Assembly (NCBI RefSeq): GCF_005049285.1
Contig: NZ_SOSC01000001.1
Span: 784,897 to 848,896, forward strand
DNA length: 64,000 nucleotides
Reading direction: 5' to 3'
From: Halorientalis salina
GTDB taxonomy: Archaea; Halobacteriota; Halobacteria; Halobacteriales; Haloarculaceae
A program made the translations under genes and the position numbers. Below are positions 34,888-43,365 of the stretch, one piece after another. The notes beneath the pieces were generated by a model. It had not been told where the DNA came from, searched no databases, and worked only from the letters and a program-made list of their open reading frames with translations. Positions within the stretch are counted from its first letter, which is position 1. The number at the start of each line of letters is the position of its first letter.

Positions 34888-35367
34888 ATGGGTGTTGCTG
34901 GGAAGTCGCGAGACCACGTCGAGGAGCTCTTATCGGAGCTCGAGTCGGATTACGACTCGTTTCCGGTCAGCCAGACGACGGTCTCCGTATCGGCAGACCA
35001 CTACGACCGCGTCGTCGAGCAGTGTCAGCGGGGAATCGCCAGGGTGGACGTGCACGTCCACAACGACCAGGACGACGTGTTGCTGGTCGAAAACGGGGAC
35101 GGCCTGACGGCCCCGGGCGAGATTATCTCGGCCGAGGACTCGCTCGAAGACCGAGCCCGGCGCGCCGTCAGACAGTCCACGGGCGTCGAGTGTCGGATAG
35201 AGACCATCCAGGAAGTGACCATCGCCGGCGTCCACAGCGAAGCCGACCCCGATGCCGAGCCGGTCTATCGGCTCGTCGTCCTCATGTCCGCCCGGGTCGC
35301 CGCCGGGTCGCCGAGTTCGAACGGTCACTGGCAGGCCGACCCGCCAGAGAGCGAACTCGTTATATGA
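34888..35367 (+). CDS. Nudix-fold protein with a degenerate Nudix box
   Basis: A 159-residue protein whose core (about residues 50-135) has the Nudix strand order, VDVHVHNDQDDVLLVENGDG followed by a helix. The box region at residues 77-100 keeps the first Gly and the closing RA-V-x4-GV pattern but has lost the catalytic REUxEE glutamates (it reads RAVRQSTGV). Hydrolysis is therefore doubtful, and a ligand-binding or regulatory role is possible. The ATG at 34888 lies 27 nt after a TATA box (TTTTTATC), deciding the start over 34846. Its 3' end overlaps the convergent G1P dehydrogenase by 8 nt. Confidence 0.65.
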   Translation: MGVAGKSRDHVEELLSELESDYDSFPVSQTTVSVSADHYDRVVEQCQRGIARVDVHVHNDQDDVLLVENGDGLTAPGEIISAEDSLEDRARRAVRQSTGVECRIETIQEVTIAGVHSEADPDAEPVYRLVVLMSARVAAGSPSSNGHWQADPPESELVI

Positions 35368-36418
35368 CGCCGGTCGCGCGCGCGACTTCGCGCGCGGCCT
35401 GCTCGTTGACGCCGTCCCCGAGGATCGTGTAGCGGTCGCGGATCTCGTGTGCCGTCGTGAGCGCTTCCAGGACCGTTTCCTCGTCGATACCCAGTTCCTC
35501 GGCGGTCGTCGGTGCCCCGATACTGGCCAGCGCGTTCCGGACCGAGCGCCACTCGCCTTTGGCCCCGCTGTGGAGGTACTCGGTCAGGATCGAGCCGACG
35601 CCGACCTGGTGACCGTGCAGCGCGGTCCCGGGCGCGAGTCGATCGAGCTGGTGGGAAAAGAGGTGTTCGGCACCGCTGGCCGGCCGCGAGGAGCCGGCGA
35701 TCGACATCGCCACGCCCGACGAGACGAGTGCCTTCACGACGATCCAGGACGACTCCTCCAGGCCCTGTTTGATGGAATCGGAGTTCTCGACGAGCATCTC
35801 GGCGGTCATCCGCGAGAGCGCGCCCGCGTACTCCGAGTACTCGACGTTTTTCAGCCGGTGGGCCAGTTCCCAGTCCTTGACCGCAGTGTAGTTGCTGATG
35901 ATGTCGGCACAGCCCGCCGTCGTCAGCCGCCAGGGCGAGTTCGCCAGGATTTCCGTGTCGGCGACGACCGCCAGCGGCGGCTCCGCGGCGACGCTGTGTC
36001 GCGTATCCCCCTCGGGGACCGACCCGCGCCCGCTGACGATGCCGTCGTGGCTCGCAGCCGTCGGGACCGACACGAATCCCAGCCCCAACTCGTCGGCCGC
36101 CATCTTCGTGATGTCGATGACTTTCCCGCCGCCGACGCCGACCAGGAACCCCACGTCCGCCGCCTCGGCTTGCTCGACGATGCGCTGGACGGCCGCGAAA
36201 CTGGCTTCTTCGACGAGCGCCGTCTCGGGGTCCGGGCCGTTGGCGGCGAATCCCTCGACGACCTGGTTGCCGGCGAGTTCCCTGGGCGTCGGACTCGACA
36301 CGACGAGCGGTCGTCCCGTGAGGTGTAACTCCGCGACCGCGTCGACAGTCTGGTCCAGTACCCCGTGCCCCACCAGCACGTTTCTGGGGAGCCGAATCCA
36401 CGTCGACTTCTCGAACAT
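35360..36418 (-). CDS. egsA: sn-Glycerol-1-phosphate dehydrogenase
   Basis: A 352-residue NAD(P)H-dependent enzyme that reduces dihydroxyacetone phosphate to sn-glycerol-1-phosphate, setting the stereochemistry of archaeal membrane lipids. GVGGGKVID (about 95-103) binds the cofactor. The Zn2+ ligands expected in the family are visible: Asp in ASHDG, His in SGAEHLFSH and His in ALHGHQVG. The ATG at 36418 (MFEKSTW) was chosen over 36475. It is a strong marker that the window is archaeal. Confidence 0.93.
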   Translation of the reverse strand: MFEKSTWIRLPRNVLVGHGVLDQTVDAVAELHLTGRPLVVSSPTPRELAGNQVVEGFAANGPDPETALVEEASFAAVQRIVEQAEAADVGFLVGVGGGKVIDITKMAADELGLGFVSVPTAASHDGIVSGRGSVPEGDTRHSVAAEPPLAVVADTEILANSPWRLTTAGCADIISNYTAVKDWELAHRLKNVEYSEYAGALSRMTAEMLVENSDSIKQGLEESSWIVVKALVSSGVAMSIAGSSRPASGAEHLFSHQLDRLAPGTALHGHQVGVGSILTEYLHSGAKGEWRSVRNALASIGAPTTAEELGIDEETVLEALTTAHEIRDRYTILGDGVNEQAAREVARATGVI

Positions 36419-36588
36419 ATCCGCTCCTCTCGTGCGACGGTGTAAGGGTTTATCCCTCCGGCCGACAGGGCACACGATTCGACGATTCGGGGCGAACTGC
36501 CCGTCTGGGCGTCGACGCGGGCCGACTGAACCGCGGAGGACCGCCCCTCGTCGTAGCCAGCAGATCTTGAGGATTGAGGAGGGAATAT

Positions 36589-37269
36589 ATGCGTCAATTC
36601 CCTAGCCCCGATGTGGATTCCCCATTCGAGGTTCTCGGGATCGACGCGGACGCCGACGACGACGAAGTCCTGGAGGCCTACCGCGAGCGAGTCAAGGAGG
36701 TCCATCCGGACCAGGGCGGTTCCGCGCGCGAGTTCCAGGCCGTCCGCGAGGCCTACGAACGGATCGAAGCCGGGTACGACCCCGACGGGGAGATGGCCGG
36801 CCCGACCGCGCCCGGCCAGCAGGTCGACCAAGAGGAACAGCGAGCAGTCTCCCACCGCGTCGAGTACGTCAACTACCAGGTACTGGACGATTTCGGCTGG
36901 GAGCTCACCGACGACGACCTGTTCGAGAAGGCGGCCGAGGCCGACCTCCCCATCGAGGACTACGGGGCCTTCGACGTCGACCCCGGCGATTCGATCCTCG
37001 AAGCCGCCGAGAACTGCGGGTTCTCCTGGCCCTTTGCCTGTCGAGGCGGTGCCTGCTCGAACTGCGCCATCGCGCTCATCGACGGCGAGATTCCGCCGCC
37101 GACCAGCCACGTCCTCCCACCGGAACTCATCGACCGCGGCATTCGCCTGTCCTGTATCACCACTCCAGTCACCGAGGACACCAAGATCGTCTACAACGTC
37201 AAACACCTCCCCGGCGTCAACGAACTCCTCCTCCCTGCGAGTCGGTTCGAGAAGGCCTCGACTGATTGA
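36589..37269 (+). CDS. J-domain - 2Fe-2S halophilic ferredoxin fusion
   Basis: A 226-residue fusion. Residues about 11-65 form a DnaJ J-domain with the HPD tripeptide (39-41, KEVHPDQGG). Residues about 90-218 are a halophilic plant-type ferredoxin with the acidic insertion (YVNYQVLDDFGWELTDDD...) and cluster ligands C151, C156, C159, C189. It could link Hsp70/DnaK activity to iron-sulfur electron transfer or cluster delivery. The ATG at 36589 is preceded by a purine-rich GAGGAGGGA, a plausible ribosome site. The next gene is foreign-looking. Confidence 0.85.
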   Translation: MRQFPSPDVDSPFEVLGIDADADDDEVLEAYRERVKEVHPDQGGSAREFQAVREAYERIEAGYDPDGEMAGPTAPGQQVDQEEQRAVSHRVEYVNYQVLDDFGWELTDDDLFEKAAEADLPIEDYGAFDVDPGDSILEAAENCGFSWPFACRGGACSNCAIALIDGEIPPPTSHVLPPELIDRGIRLSCITTPVTEDTKIVYNVKHLPGVNELLLPASRFEKASTD

Positions 37270-37433
37270 TCAGGATTCGAAACAGCGCGGGTGCCTATGT
37301 AACAGCACACTGGGTAGTGAATTTCTGGAACAATGGAAGTCAATCACACGCTCAGTGTACGTGCTTACTGAGGAGTTATTCAGTGTGAATCCCCGATAGA
37401 TATTCTTGTATTGAGGTCGGCTATCTAACACAT

Positions 37434-37916
37434 ATGCAGTTGATGAGAGAGTTGGTTGGGATGATTATCTACATTTCAGGGGCGTTTATCATTGCATCTC
37501 CAGGGATTGTTTATATCGAAAAACTTCACAAGCCGGGGAGATTGCTCAGGGCACTTGAGAAGTTGGAGGCTGATGAAATAGAACGTAGTCATTGCGGATT
37601 CGAGTTGATGAAAGAAGAAATCAATTCGATAGTCGATGAGGAAGAACAGCTCAGCGGAGATGTTCACAAGCTCGATGTATATGCTGGAACTGTTACGACG
37701 GGGAAGGGGGCACTGCTCAAAGTACGGGCACACATAGGAGAAAATGACACTCGACAGATTGAGGATCCACTTTTCATAAAGATCAGATACCAGTTAGACC
37801 GTACAATCCGTCGGGGGAAAACAAAAATTAGAACAGTGGGAATCTGTTTCATGTTAGTCGGATTTACGCTACAGATGTGGCCAGATCTGACGAGGGTGTT
37901 TTCACTGGTTGCATGA
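37434..37916 (+). CDS. AT-rich orphan membrane protein (probably transferred)
   Basis: A 160-residue protein with a membrane segment at each end (about 6-25 and 137-154) around a charged middle rich in Glu, Lys and Ile. Base and codon use are clearly AT-richer than every neighbour (AAA, ATT, TTG codons), and the protein is not acidic like the rest. The AT-rich tract begins right after the ferredoxin gene (about 37,270) and ends at the palindromic element at 37,921. I do not recognise a family. Starts at 37434 or 37443 are possible. Confidence 0.55.
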   Translation: MQLMRELVGMIIYISGAFIIASPGIVYIEKLHKPGRLLRALEKLEADEIERSHCGFELMKEEINSIVDEEEQLSGDVHKLDVYAGTVTTGKGALLKVRAHIGENDTRQIEDPLFIKIRYQLDRTIRRGKTKIRTVGICFMLVGFTLQMWPDLTRVFSLVA

Positions 37917-37920
37917 ACTC

Positions 37921-38050
37921 TACTGACCATTAGCATCCGCGAGCGAAGCGAGCGGTTCACTGAAGCCGAACGAAGTGAGGCTTCAGCCTTTTTCGCCCAC
38001 GTTTTTCGAGGAGAGGTCGCCGGTAGGCGACCCGACGAAGAAAAAGGTGG
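37921..38050 (+). repeat. Palindromic intergenic element, copy E1
   Basis: Hairpin A, CTGAAGCC-N11-GGCTTCAG (37960-37986), is followed by T5 (37989-37993). A core GCCCACGTTTTTCGAGGAG follows, then hairpin B, GGTCGCC-GGTA-GGCGACC (38015-38032), then GACGAAGAAAAAGGTGG ending at the gltB stop codon. The same architecture occurs at 62351-62523 and, inverted, at 63651-63793. Hairpin A plus T5 could terminate the AT-rich gene. Confidence 0.75.
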
Positions 38051-41000
38051 TCAGTCGTCGGCCTGGCCCGTCACGGCGTCGCTCGCGTCCGCGGACGGCG
38101 TCGCCGAGGCCGGCGGGTTCTGCCGGACGTCCGCCTCCTCGTTTTCGGCGATGATCTCCGCGTAGGCGTCGGGGAGGACCTTCACGAAGTTGTCGAGTTC
38201 CTCGTCCCAGTTGTCGAGGACGTACTGGCCTCGGTCGCTGTCCGTGTAGGCGACGTGGTTCTCGACGAGGCGTCGAAGCATCCGTCGGTCTTTGTCGTCC
38301 AGGGAGTCGAACGTCGAGACCATGCCGCGGTTGACTTTCGCCTCGAAGTCGCCCTCGCGGTCCAAGACGTAGGCGACGCCGCCGGACATCCCGGCCGCGA
38401 AGTTCTTGCCGGTCTCGCCGAGGACGGCGACTGCACCGCCGGTCATGTACTCACAGCCGTGGTCGCCGACCGACTCGACGACCGCCTTCACGCCGGAGTT
38501 CCGGACGGCGAAGCGCTCGCCAGCCTGGCCGTTGACGTACAGTTCGCCCTGGGTCGCGCCGTAGAGGGCGACGTTCCCGATGAGGGTGTTCTCCTCGGGT
38601 TCGAGCGAGGAGACGTCGGGCGTGTTGACGACGAGTTTCCCGCCCGAGAGCCCCTTGCCGACGTAGTCGTTGGCCGTGCCGGTCAGCTCGAAGGTGACGC
38701 CATCTTGCAGGAACGCACCGTAGCTCTGGCCGGCCGTGCCCTCGAAGTCGACGCGGATGGTGTCGGCCGGGAGGCCGGGGGTGCCGTGTTCCTTCGAGAT
38801 CTCGTTCGAGAGCGTGGCCCCGACTGCCCGGTGGACGTTCGAGATGTCCATGTCCAGCGAGACCGGTTCGCCGCCCTCGATAGCGGCCTCGGCTTCGTCG
38901 ATGATCTCCCAGTCAAGCTGTTCGTCGACCTCGTGGTCCTGCTCGCGGGTCTTGTAGCGGTCGTCGTCGCCCGCGGGCTCGGCGATGATCGACGAGAGGT
39001 CGAGCTTCTTGGCCTTCGGGTGGTCGACGTCGTCGCGCTGGCTGAGTGCGTCGACGCGACCGATCATCTCGTCGACCGTCTCGAAGCCGAGTTCGGCCAT
39101 GATCTCCCGGAGCTCCTGCCCGACGAACGTCATGTAGTTGATGACGTGCTGGGGCTGGCCCGGGAACCGGTCGCGGAGCTTCTCGTTCTGGGTCGCGACG
39201 CCGACCGGACAGGTGTTCTCGTGGCACTGTCGTGCCATCACGCAGCCGGAGGTGACCATCGACGCCGTGCCGAAGGCGAAGGACTCCGCACCGAGCAGCG
39301 CGCCGACCGCCACGTCGCGGCCGGTCTTGAACCCGCCGTCGGTCGTCACGCGGATTCGCGATCGCAGGCCCGTCGCCCGGAGCATCTGGTTGGCCTCGGC
39401 GACCCCCAGTTCCCAGGGCAGGCCCGCGTTCTTGATGGACGTTTTCGGCGAGGCACCGGTCCCGCCGGAGTGGCCCGAGATGTGGACCACGTCGGCGTTG
39501 GCCTTCGCGACACCGGCGGCGATGGTCCCGATGCCGTCCTCGGCGACCAGTTTGACGTTGATGTCAGCGTCGGGATTGGCGGCCTTGAGGTCGTGGATCA
39601 GCTGTTTCAGGTCCTCGATGGAGTAGATGTCGTGCAGCGGTGGCGGCGAGATCAGGCCCACGCCCGGCGTCGCGTACCGGACGTGTGCGATCATCTCGTT
39701 GACCTTCTTGCCGGGCAGGTGGCCACCCTCACCGGGCTTTGACCCCTGGGCCATCTTGATCTGGATTTCCTCGGCAGCCGAGAGGTAATCGGAGGTGACG
39801 CCGAAGCGACCGGAGGCGACCTGCTTGGTCTTACACTCCTTCTCGGTGCCGAACCGTTCGGGGGGTTCGCCACCCTCGCCGGTGTTGGCGTTGGCCCCGA
39901 TGCGGTTCATCGCGATGGCGTTGTTCTCGTGCATCTCCGGCGACAGCGACCCGAGGCTCATCGCGGCCGTCTCGAACCGTTCGACGATGTCCGAGATGGG
40001 CTCGACGTCCTCCACGGGGATGGACTCGCGGTCCTCGTCGTCGAACTCCAGCAGGCCACGGAGCGTGTGGAGTTCCTCGGACTGGTCGTTGAGCATCTCG
40101 GCGAACTCCTGGTACTTCTCGTAGTCGCCGGTCCGGACCGCCTGCTGGAGCGTCCCGACGGTCTCGGGGTTCCACTCGTGTTTGATGCCGTCCGAGCGGT
40201 GTTCGTACTCGCCCTGGCGCTCCATCTGCGGGTCGTCGCTGAAGGCCACGTCGTAGCGCTTCCGGAGGTCGGACTCGATGTCCTCGATGTCGGCCCCCTC
40301 GGTGCGGCAGGTCGTCCCCTCGAAGTACTCCGCGATGAAATCGGAGGAGAGCCCGACTGCCTCGAAGATCTGGGCACCCTGGTAGCTCTCGGTGGTCGAG
40401 ATGCCCATCTTGGCCATCGTCTTCAGGAGCCCGTCCTCGACGGCACCGATGTAGGCCTCGATGGCCGTGTCGAGTTTCGCGCCGTCCGGTCCGGCCACGA
40501 GGTCGTCGATGGTCTGGTAGGCCAGGTAGGGGTTGACCGCGCCCGCGCCGTAACCGATGAGCGTCGCGAAGTGGTGGACTGCACGCGGGTCGCCCGATTC
40601 GAGGACGAGCCCGACGTGGTTGCGCAGTCCGTTGCGGACGAGGTGGTGGTGAACGCCGCCGACCGCCAGCAGGCTGGGGATCGGAATCGCGTCCTCGCCG
40701 GCCCCACGGTCCGAGAGGACGATGATGTCGTGTTCGGTCGCGGCCTCGTCGGCTTCCGTTCGCACTCGCTCGACCGCTTCCCTGAGGTCGTCCTCGGGAT
40801 CGTAGGTGATGTCAATGGTCTTCGTCGACATCCCGTTCGCGTCCAGGTCTTTGATGGCCGCCGTCTCCTCGTCGGTGAGGATCGGCGAGTCGAGAACGAG
40901 CTGGCGGGCGTGGTCCTGACTCTCGTCGAGCAGGTTACGCTGGTAGCCGAGCCGAGACTCCAGCGACGTCACGAGTTCCTCGCGGATGTAGTCCAGTGGC

Positions 41001-42598
41001 GGGTTCGTGACCTGTGCGAACAACTGCTTGAAGTAGGTAAACAGCGGCCGGTTGAACTGCGAGAGCACCGACAGCGGCGTGTCGTCGCCCATGGAGCCGA
41101 TAGGGTCTTTCCCCTTCTCGGACATGGGCTGGATGAGGTGGTCGACCTCGTCGTACGTGTAGCCATACAGCGCCTGCTGTGTGCGCAACTCCTCGACCGG
41201 ATTCCGCGGTTCGGGGTCGTGGTCGGCGATGTCTTCGAGTCCGACCTGCTCCTGAGCGACCCACTCGGCGTACTTCTCGTCGGTCAGGCCCTGGAACACT
41301 TCCTCGTCGGGGATGACCCGTCCCTCGTCGGGGTCCGCGAGGAAGAGCTGTCCGGGCTGGAGACGACCGCGTTTTTCGAGTTCGCTCGGGTCGTGATCCA
41401 GTGCGCCGGCCTCGCTGGACATTACGAGCCTGCCGTTTTCCAGTATGTCGTACCGGCAGGGGCGCAGGCCGTTGCGGTCCAGGACCGCACCGACGCGTTC
41501 GCCGTCGGTGGCCGCGACCAGGGCGGGGCCGTCCCACGGCTCGACGAGCGAGGCGTGGTAGTCGTACCAGTCGCGTCGTTCCTGGGAGACCATGTTGGCC
41601 TCGCCGCGCCAGGCCTCGGGGATGAGCATCCGGAGCGCGTGCGGGAGGTCTCGACCCGTCTCCATGAGCAGTTCGAGGCCGTTGTCGACGCTTGCGGTGT
41701 CGGACTGCTCGGGATCGTCGATGATCGGCTTGACCTTCTCGATGTCGTCGCCGTAGCGTTCGTCCGCGAGGTCCGTCTCGCGTGCGCGCATCCAGTTGAT
41801 GTTGCCCTGGATGGTGTTGAACTCGCCGTTGTGGATGATGTTGCGGTACGGATGCGCGAGATGCCACGCGCCGAGCGTGTTCGTCGAGAACCGCGCGTGG
41901 ACCATCGCGAACGTCGAGGCCATCCGCTCGTCGGTCAGTTCCGGGTAGTACTCGGGGAGTTGCTCCGCCAGCAGCAGACCCTTGTAGACGACGGTGTCCT
42001 GATCTAGCGAGACGATGTAGAACCGTTCGTGACCTGCGGGTTCTTCGGCTTCGACCGTGTTCTCGACGACGCGTCGGCCGACGTAGAGGCGCTTGTCGAA
42101 CTCCTCGTCGGAAACCTCACCGTTCGCCTCGACGAACGCCTGCTCGACGCGCGGTTCGGATTCGGCAGCGGTCGCGCCGAGGCTGTCGTTGTTCGTCGGT
42201 ACGGTCCGCCAGTGGAACACGTCCAACCCCTCGGCTTCGAGTTCCGATTCGACGAGGTCCTTGAGCCCCTCGGCGGCTTCCTCGTCGTCTTTCGGGAGGA
42301 AAAAGGAGCCGACGGCGTACTCGCCCTGGGACGGGAGGGAGACGTCGAGTTCCGAAGCGAAGAAGTCGTGGGGCATCTGGAAGAGGATCCCGGCACCGTC
42401 ACCGGTGTTCGATTCGGCCCCGGTCGTCCCGCGGTGTTCGAGGTTCTCTAGCAATTCGAGGCCGTCCGCGACGACGTCGTGGTCGGTTCCCCCATCGAGA
42501 TCCATTACCACGCCGACGCCGCAGTTCGACCGTTCATCAGTCGGGTCTGCGAGCCCGGCGTCACTCGCAGACTCATCAGTAGTGCGTTGCCCAACCAT
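38051..42598 (-). CDS. gltB: Glutamate synthase large subunit
   Basis: A 1515-residue enzyme making two glutamates from glutamine and 2-oxoglutarate. The order is: class II amidotransferase domain with nucleophile C26 (NCGVG) after a 25-residue leader, central domain, FMN/2-oxoglutarate barrel (GLISPPPLHDIYSIEDL, SGHSGGTGASP), the 3Fe-4S motif CVMARQCHENTCPVG, and a C-terminal GXGXG beta-helix. A TATA box at 42621-42628 gives a leaderless start. No small subunit (gltD) is adjacent, so a ferredoxin may supply electrons. Element E1 touches its stop codon. Confidence 0.95.
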   Translation of the reverse strand: MVGQRTTDESASDAGLADPTDERSNCGVGVVMDLDGGTDHDVVADGLELLENLEHRGTTGAESNTGDGAGILFQMPHDFFASELDVSLPSQGEYAVGSFFLPKDDEEAAEGLKDLVESELEAEGLDVFHWRTVPTNNDSLGATAAESEPRVEQAFVEANGEVSDEEFDKRLYVGRRVVENTVEAEEPAGHERFYIVSLDQDTVVYKGLLLAEQLPEYYPELTDERMASTFAMVHARFSTNTLGAWHLAHPYRNIIHNGEFNTIQGNINWMRARETDLADERYGDDIEKVKPIIDDPEQSDTASVDNGLELLMETGRDLPHALRMLIPEAWRGEANMVSQERRDWYDYHASLVEPWDGPALVAATDGERVGAVLDRNGLRPCRYDILENGRLVMSSEAGALDHDPSELEKRGRLQPGQLFLADPDEGRVIPDEEVFQGLTDEKYAEWVAQEQVGLEDIADHDPEPRNPVEELRTQQALYGYTYDEVDHLIQPMSEKGKDPIGSMGDDTPLSVLSQFNRPLFTYFKQLFAQVTNPPLDYIREELVTSLESRLGYQRNLLDESQDHARQLVLDSPILTDEETAAIKDLDANGMSTKTIDITYDPEDDLREAVERVRTEADEAATEHDIIVLSDRGAGEDAIPIPSLLAVGGVHHHLVRNGLRNHVGLVLESGDPRAVHHFATLIGYGAGAVNPYLAYQTIDDLVAGPDGAKLDTAIEAYIGAVEDGLLKTMAKMGISTTESYQGAQIFEAVGLSSDFIAEYFEGTTCRTEGADIEDIESDLRKRYDVAFSDDPQMERQGEYEHRSDGIKHEWNPETVGTLQQAVRTGDYEKYQEFAEMLNDQSEELHTLRGLLEFDDEDRESIPVEDVEPISDIVERFETAAMSLGSLSPEMHENNAIAMNRIGANANTGEGGEPPERFGTEKECKTKQVASGRFGVTSDYLSAAEEIQIKMAQGSKPGEGGHLPGKKVNEMIAHVRYATPGVGLISPPPLHDIYSIEDLKQLIHDLKAANPDADINVKLVAEDGIGTIAAGVAKANADVVHISGHSGGTGASPKTSIKNAGLPWELGVAEANQMLRATGLRSRIRVTTDGGFKTGRDVAVGALLGAESFAFGTASMVTSGCVMARQCHENTCPVGVATQNEKLRDRFPGQPQHVINYMTFVGQELREIMAELGFETVDEMIGRVDALSQRDDVDHPKAKKLDLSSIIAEPAGDDDRYKTREQDHEVDEQLDWEIIDEAEAAIEGGEPVSLDMDISNVHRAVGATLSNEISKEHGTPGLPADTIRVDFEGTAGQSYGAFLQDGVTFELTGTANDYVGKGLSGGKLVVNTPDVSSLEPEENTLIGNVALYGATQGELYVNGQAGERFAVRNSGVKAVVESVGDHGCEYMTGGAVAVLGETGKNFAAGMSGGVAYVLDREGDFEAKVNRGMVSTFDSLDDKDRRMLRRLVENHVAYTDSDRGQYVLDNWDEELDNFVKVLPDAYAEIIAENEEADVRQNPPASATPSADASDAVTGQADD

Positions 42599-42620
42599 AC
42601 CTTGCCCCTGTAACCGGACG

Positions 42621-42628
42621 AATAAGAG
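42621..42628 (-). promoter_or_regulatory. TATA box of gltB
   Basis: Minus-strand CTCTTATT centred about 27 nt before the ATG at 42598, consistent with a leaderless gltB mRNA. Confidence 0.5.
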
Positions 42629-42824
42629 GTTGACCCTGAAGGCCTACGGGTCTGTTAAACGCAAATAAGGGCATATAACCGCATGCCGTAGAATACTGAG
42701 ACATACTCACAAACAACCGTGTACGTTAGTGGATATCGACGTGGTCCCCGAAGAGTCCGGGAAGTGACGTATCGAGGGATACGCTCTTTACCCAGGGCTG
42801 AAATCTACCGGACACGTCTTATAC

Positions 42825-43340
42825 ATGGTCGCTCTCATCGACGAGGACGGACGGTTGTTCGGACTCGTGAATATCGTCGATCTGCTCGTCGTGCTGGTCG
42901 TGGTCGCCATGGTCGCGGCAGGCTGGGCGCTGGTCGCTGGTGGTGCCGAGCCACAGACCAACGAGACCGAGAACACAACCACAGTCGTCACGATCGAGGC
43001 TCAGCAACTCGAACCGTACGTTGCCGAGGCAGTTCCGAACGGCTCCGTCGGTGGCCAGGAGGTCGTGGCAGTCCACTCGAAGACCGTCGAACCGACCACG
43101 GTCTTCGTCCCGGACCGGAACGGGCAGTTGCGCGTCCGCGAGCATCCGCGGCTGAAAACGGCCACGCTGCGAGTGGAACTCAACACGACTCGGACCGCAC
43201 ATGGGCTGAACTTCACCGGTGAGCGGAAGACGACCCGTGGGTTCGTCGAACAGGACCGACCCCTTCGAATCGGCCAACGACTCCGTCTCGACATCGGAGA
43301 CACCACGCTCGCGGGGAACGTCACTGCGATCGAGAACTAA
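42825..43340 (+). CDS. DUF4330 family membrane-anchored protein
   Basis: A 171-residue protein with the family-typical N-terminus (LIDEDGRLFGLVNIVDLLV), one membrane helix at about 17-38 and an extracytoplasmic beta-rich domain (about 55-170) with two similar strands-and-turns halves. The length is usual for DUF4330. Function unknown. It is convergent with proS. Confidence 0.8.
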   Translation: MVALIDEDGRLFGLVNIVDLLVVLVVVAMVAAGWALVAGGAEPQTNETENTTTVVTIEAQQLEPYVAEAVPNGSVGGQEVVAVHSKTVEPTTVFVPDRNGQLRVREHPRLKTATLRVELNTTRTAHGLNFTGERKTTRGFVEQDRPLRIGQRLRLDIGDTTLAGNVTAIEN

Positions 43341-43365
43341 GAGCCAAGCGGAATCGTGAGGGCAG

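Noticed and set aside
37300..37430. Transposase remnant in the AT-rich tract before the orphan gene
   Set aside because: No inverted repeats or recognisable transposase motif could be found in the short stretch.
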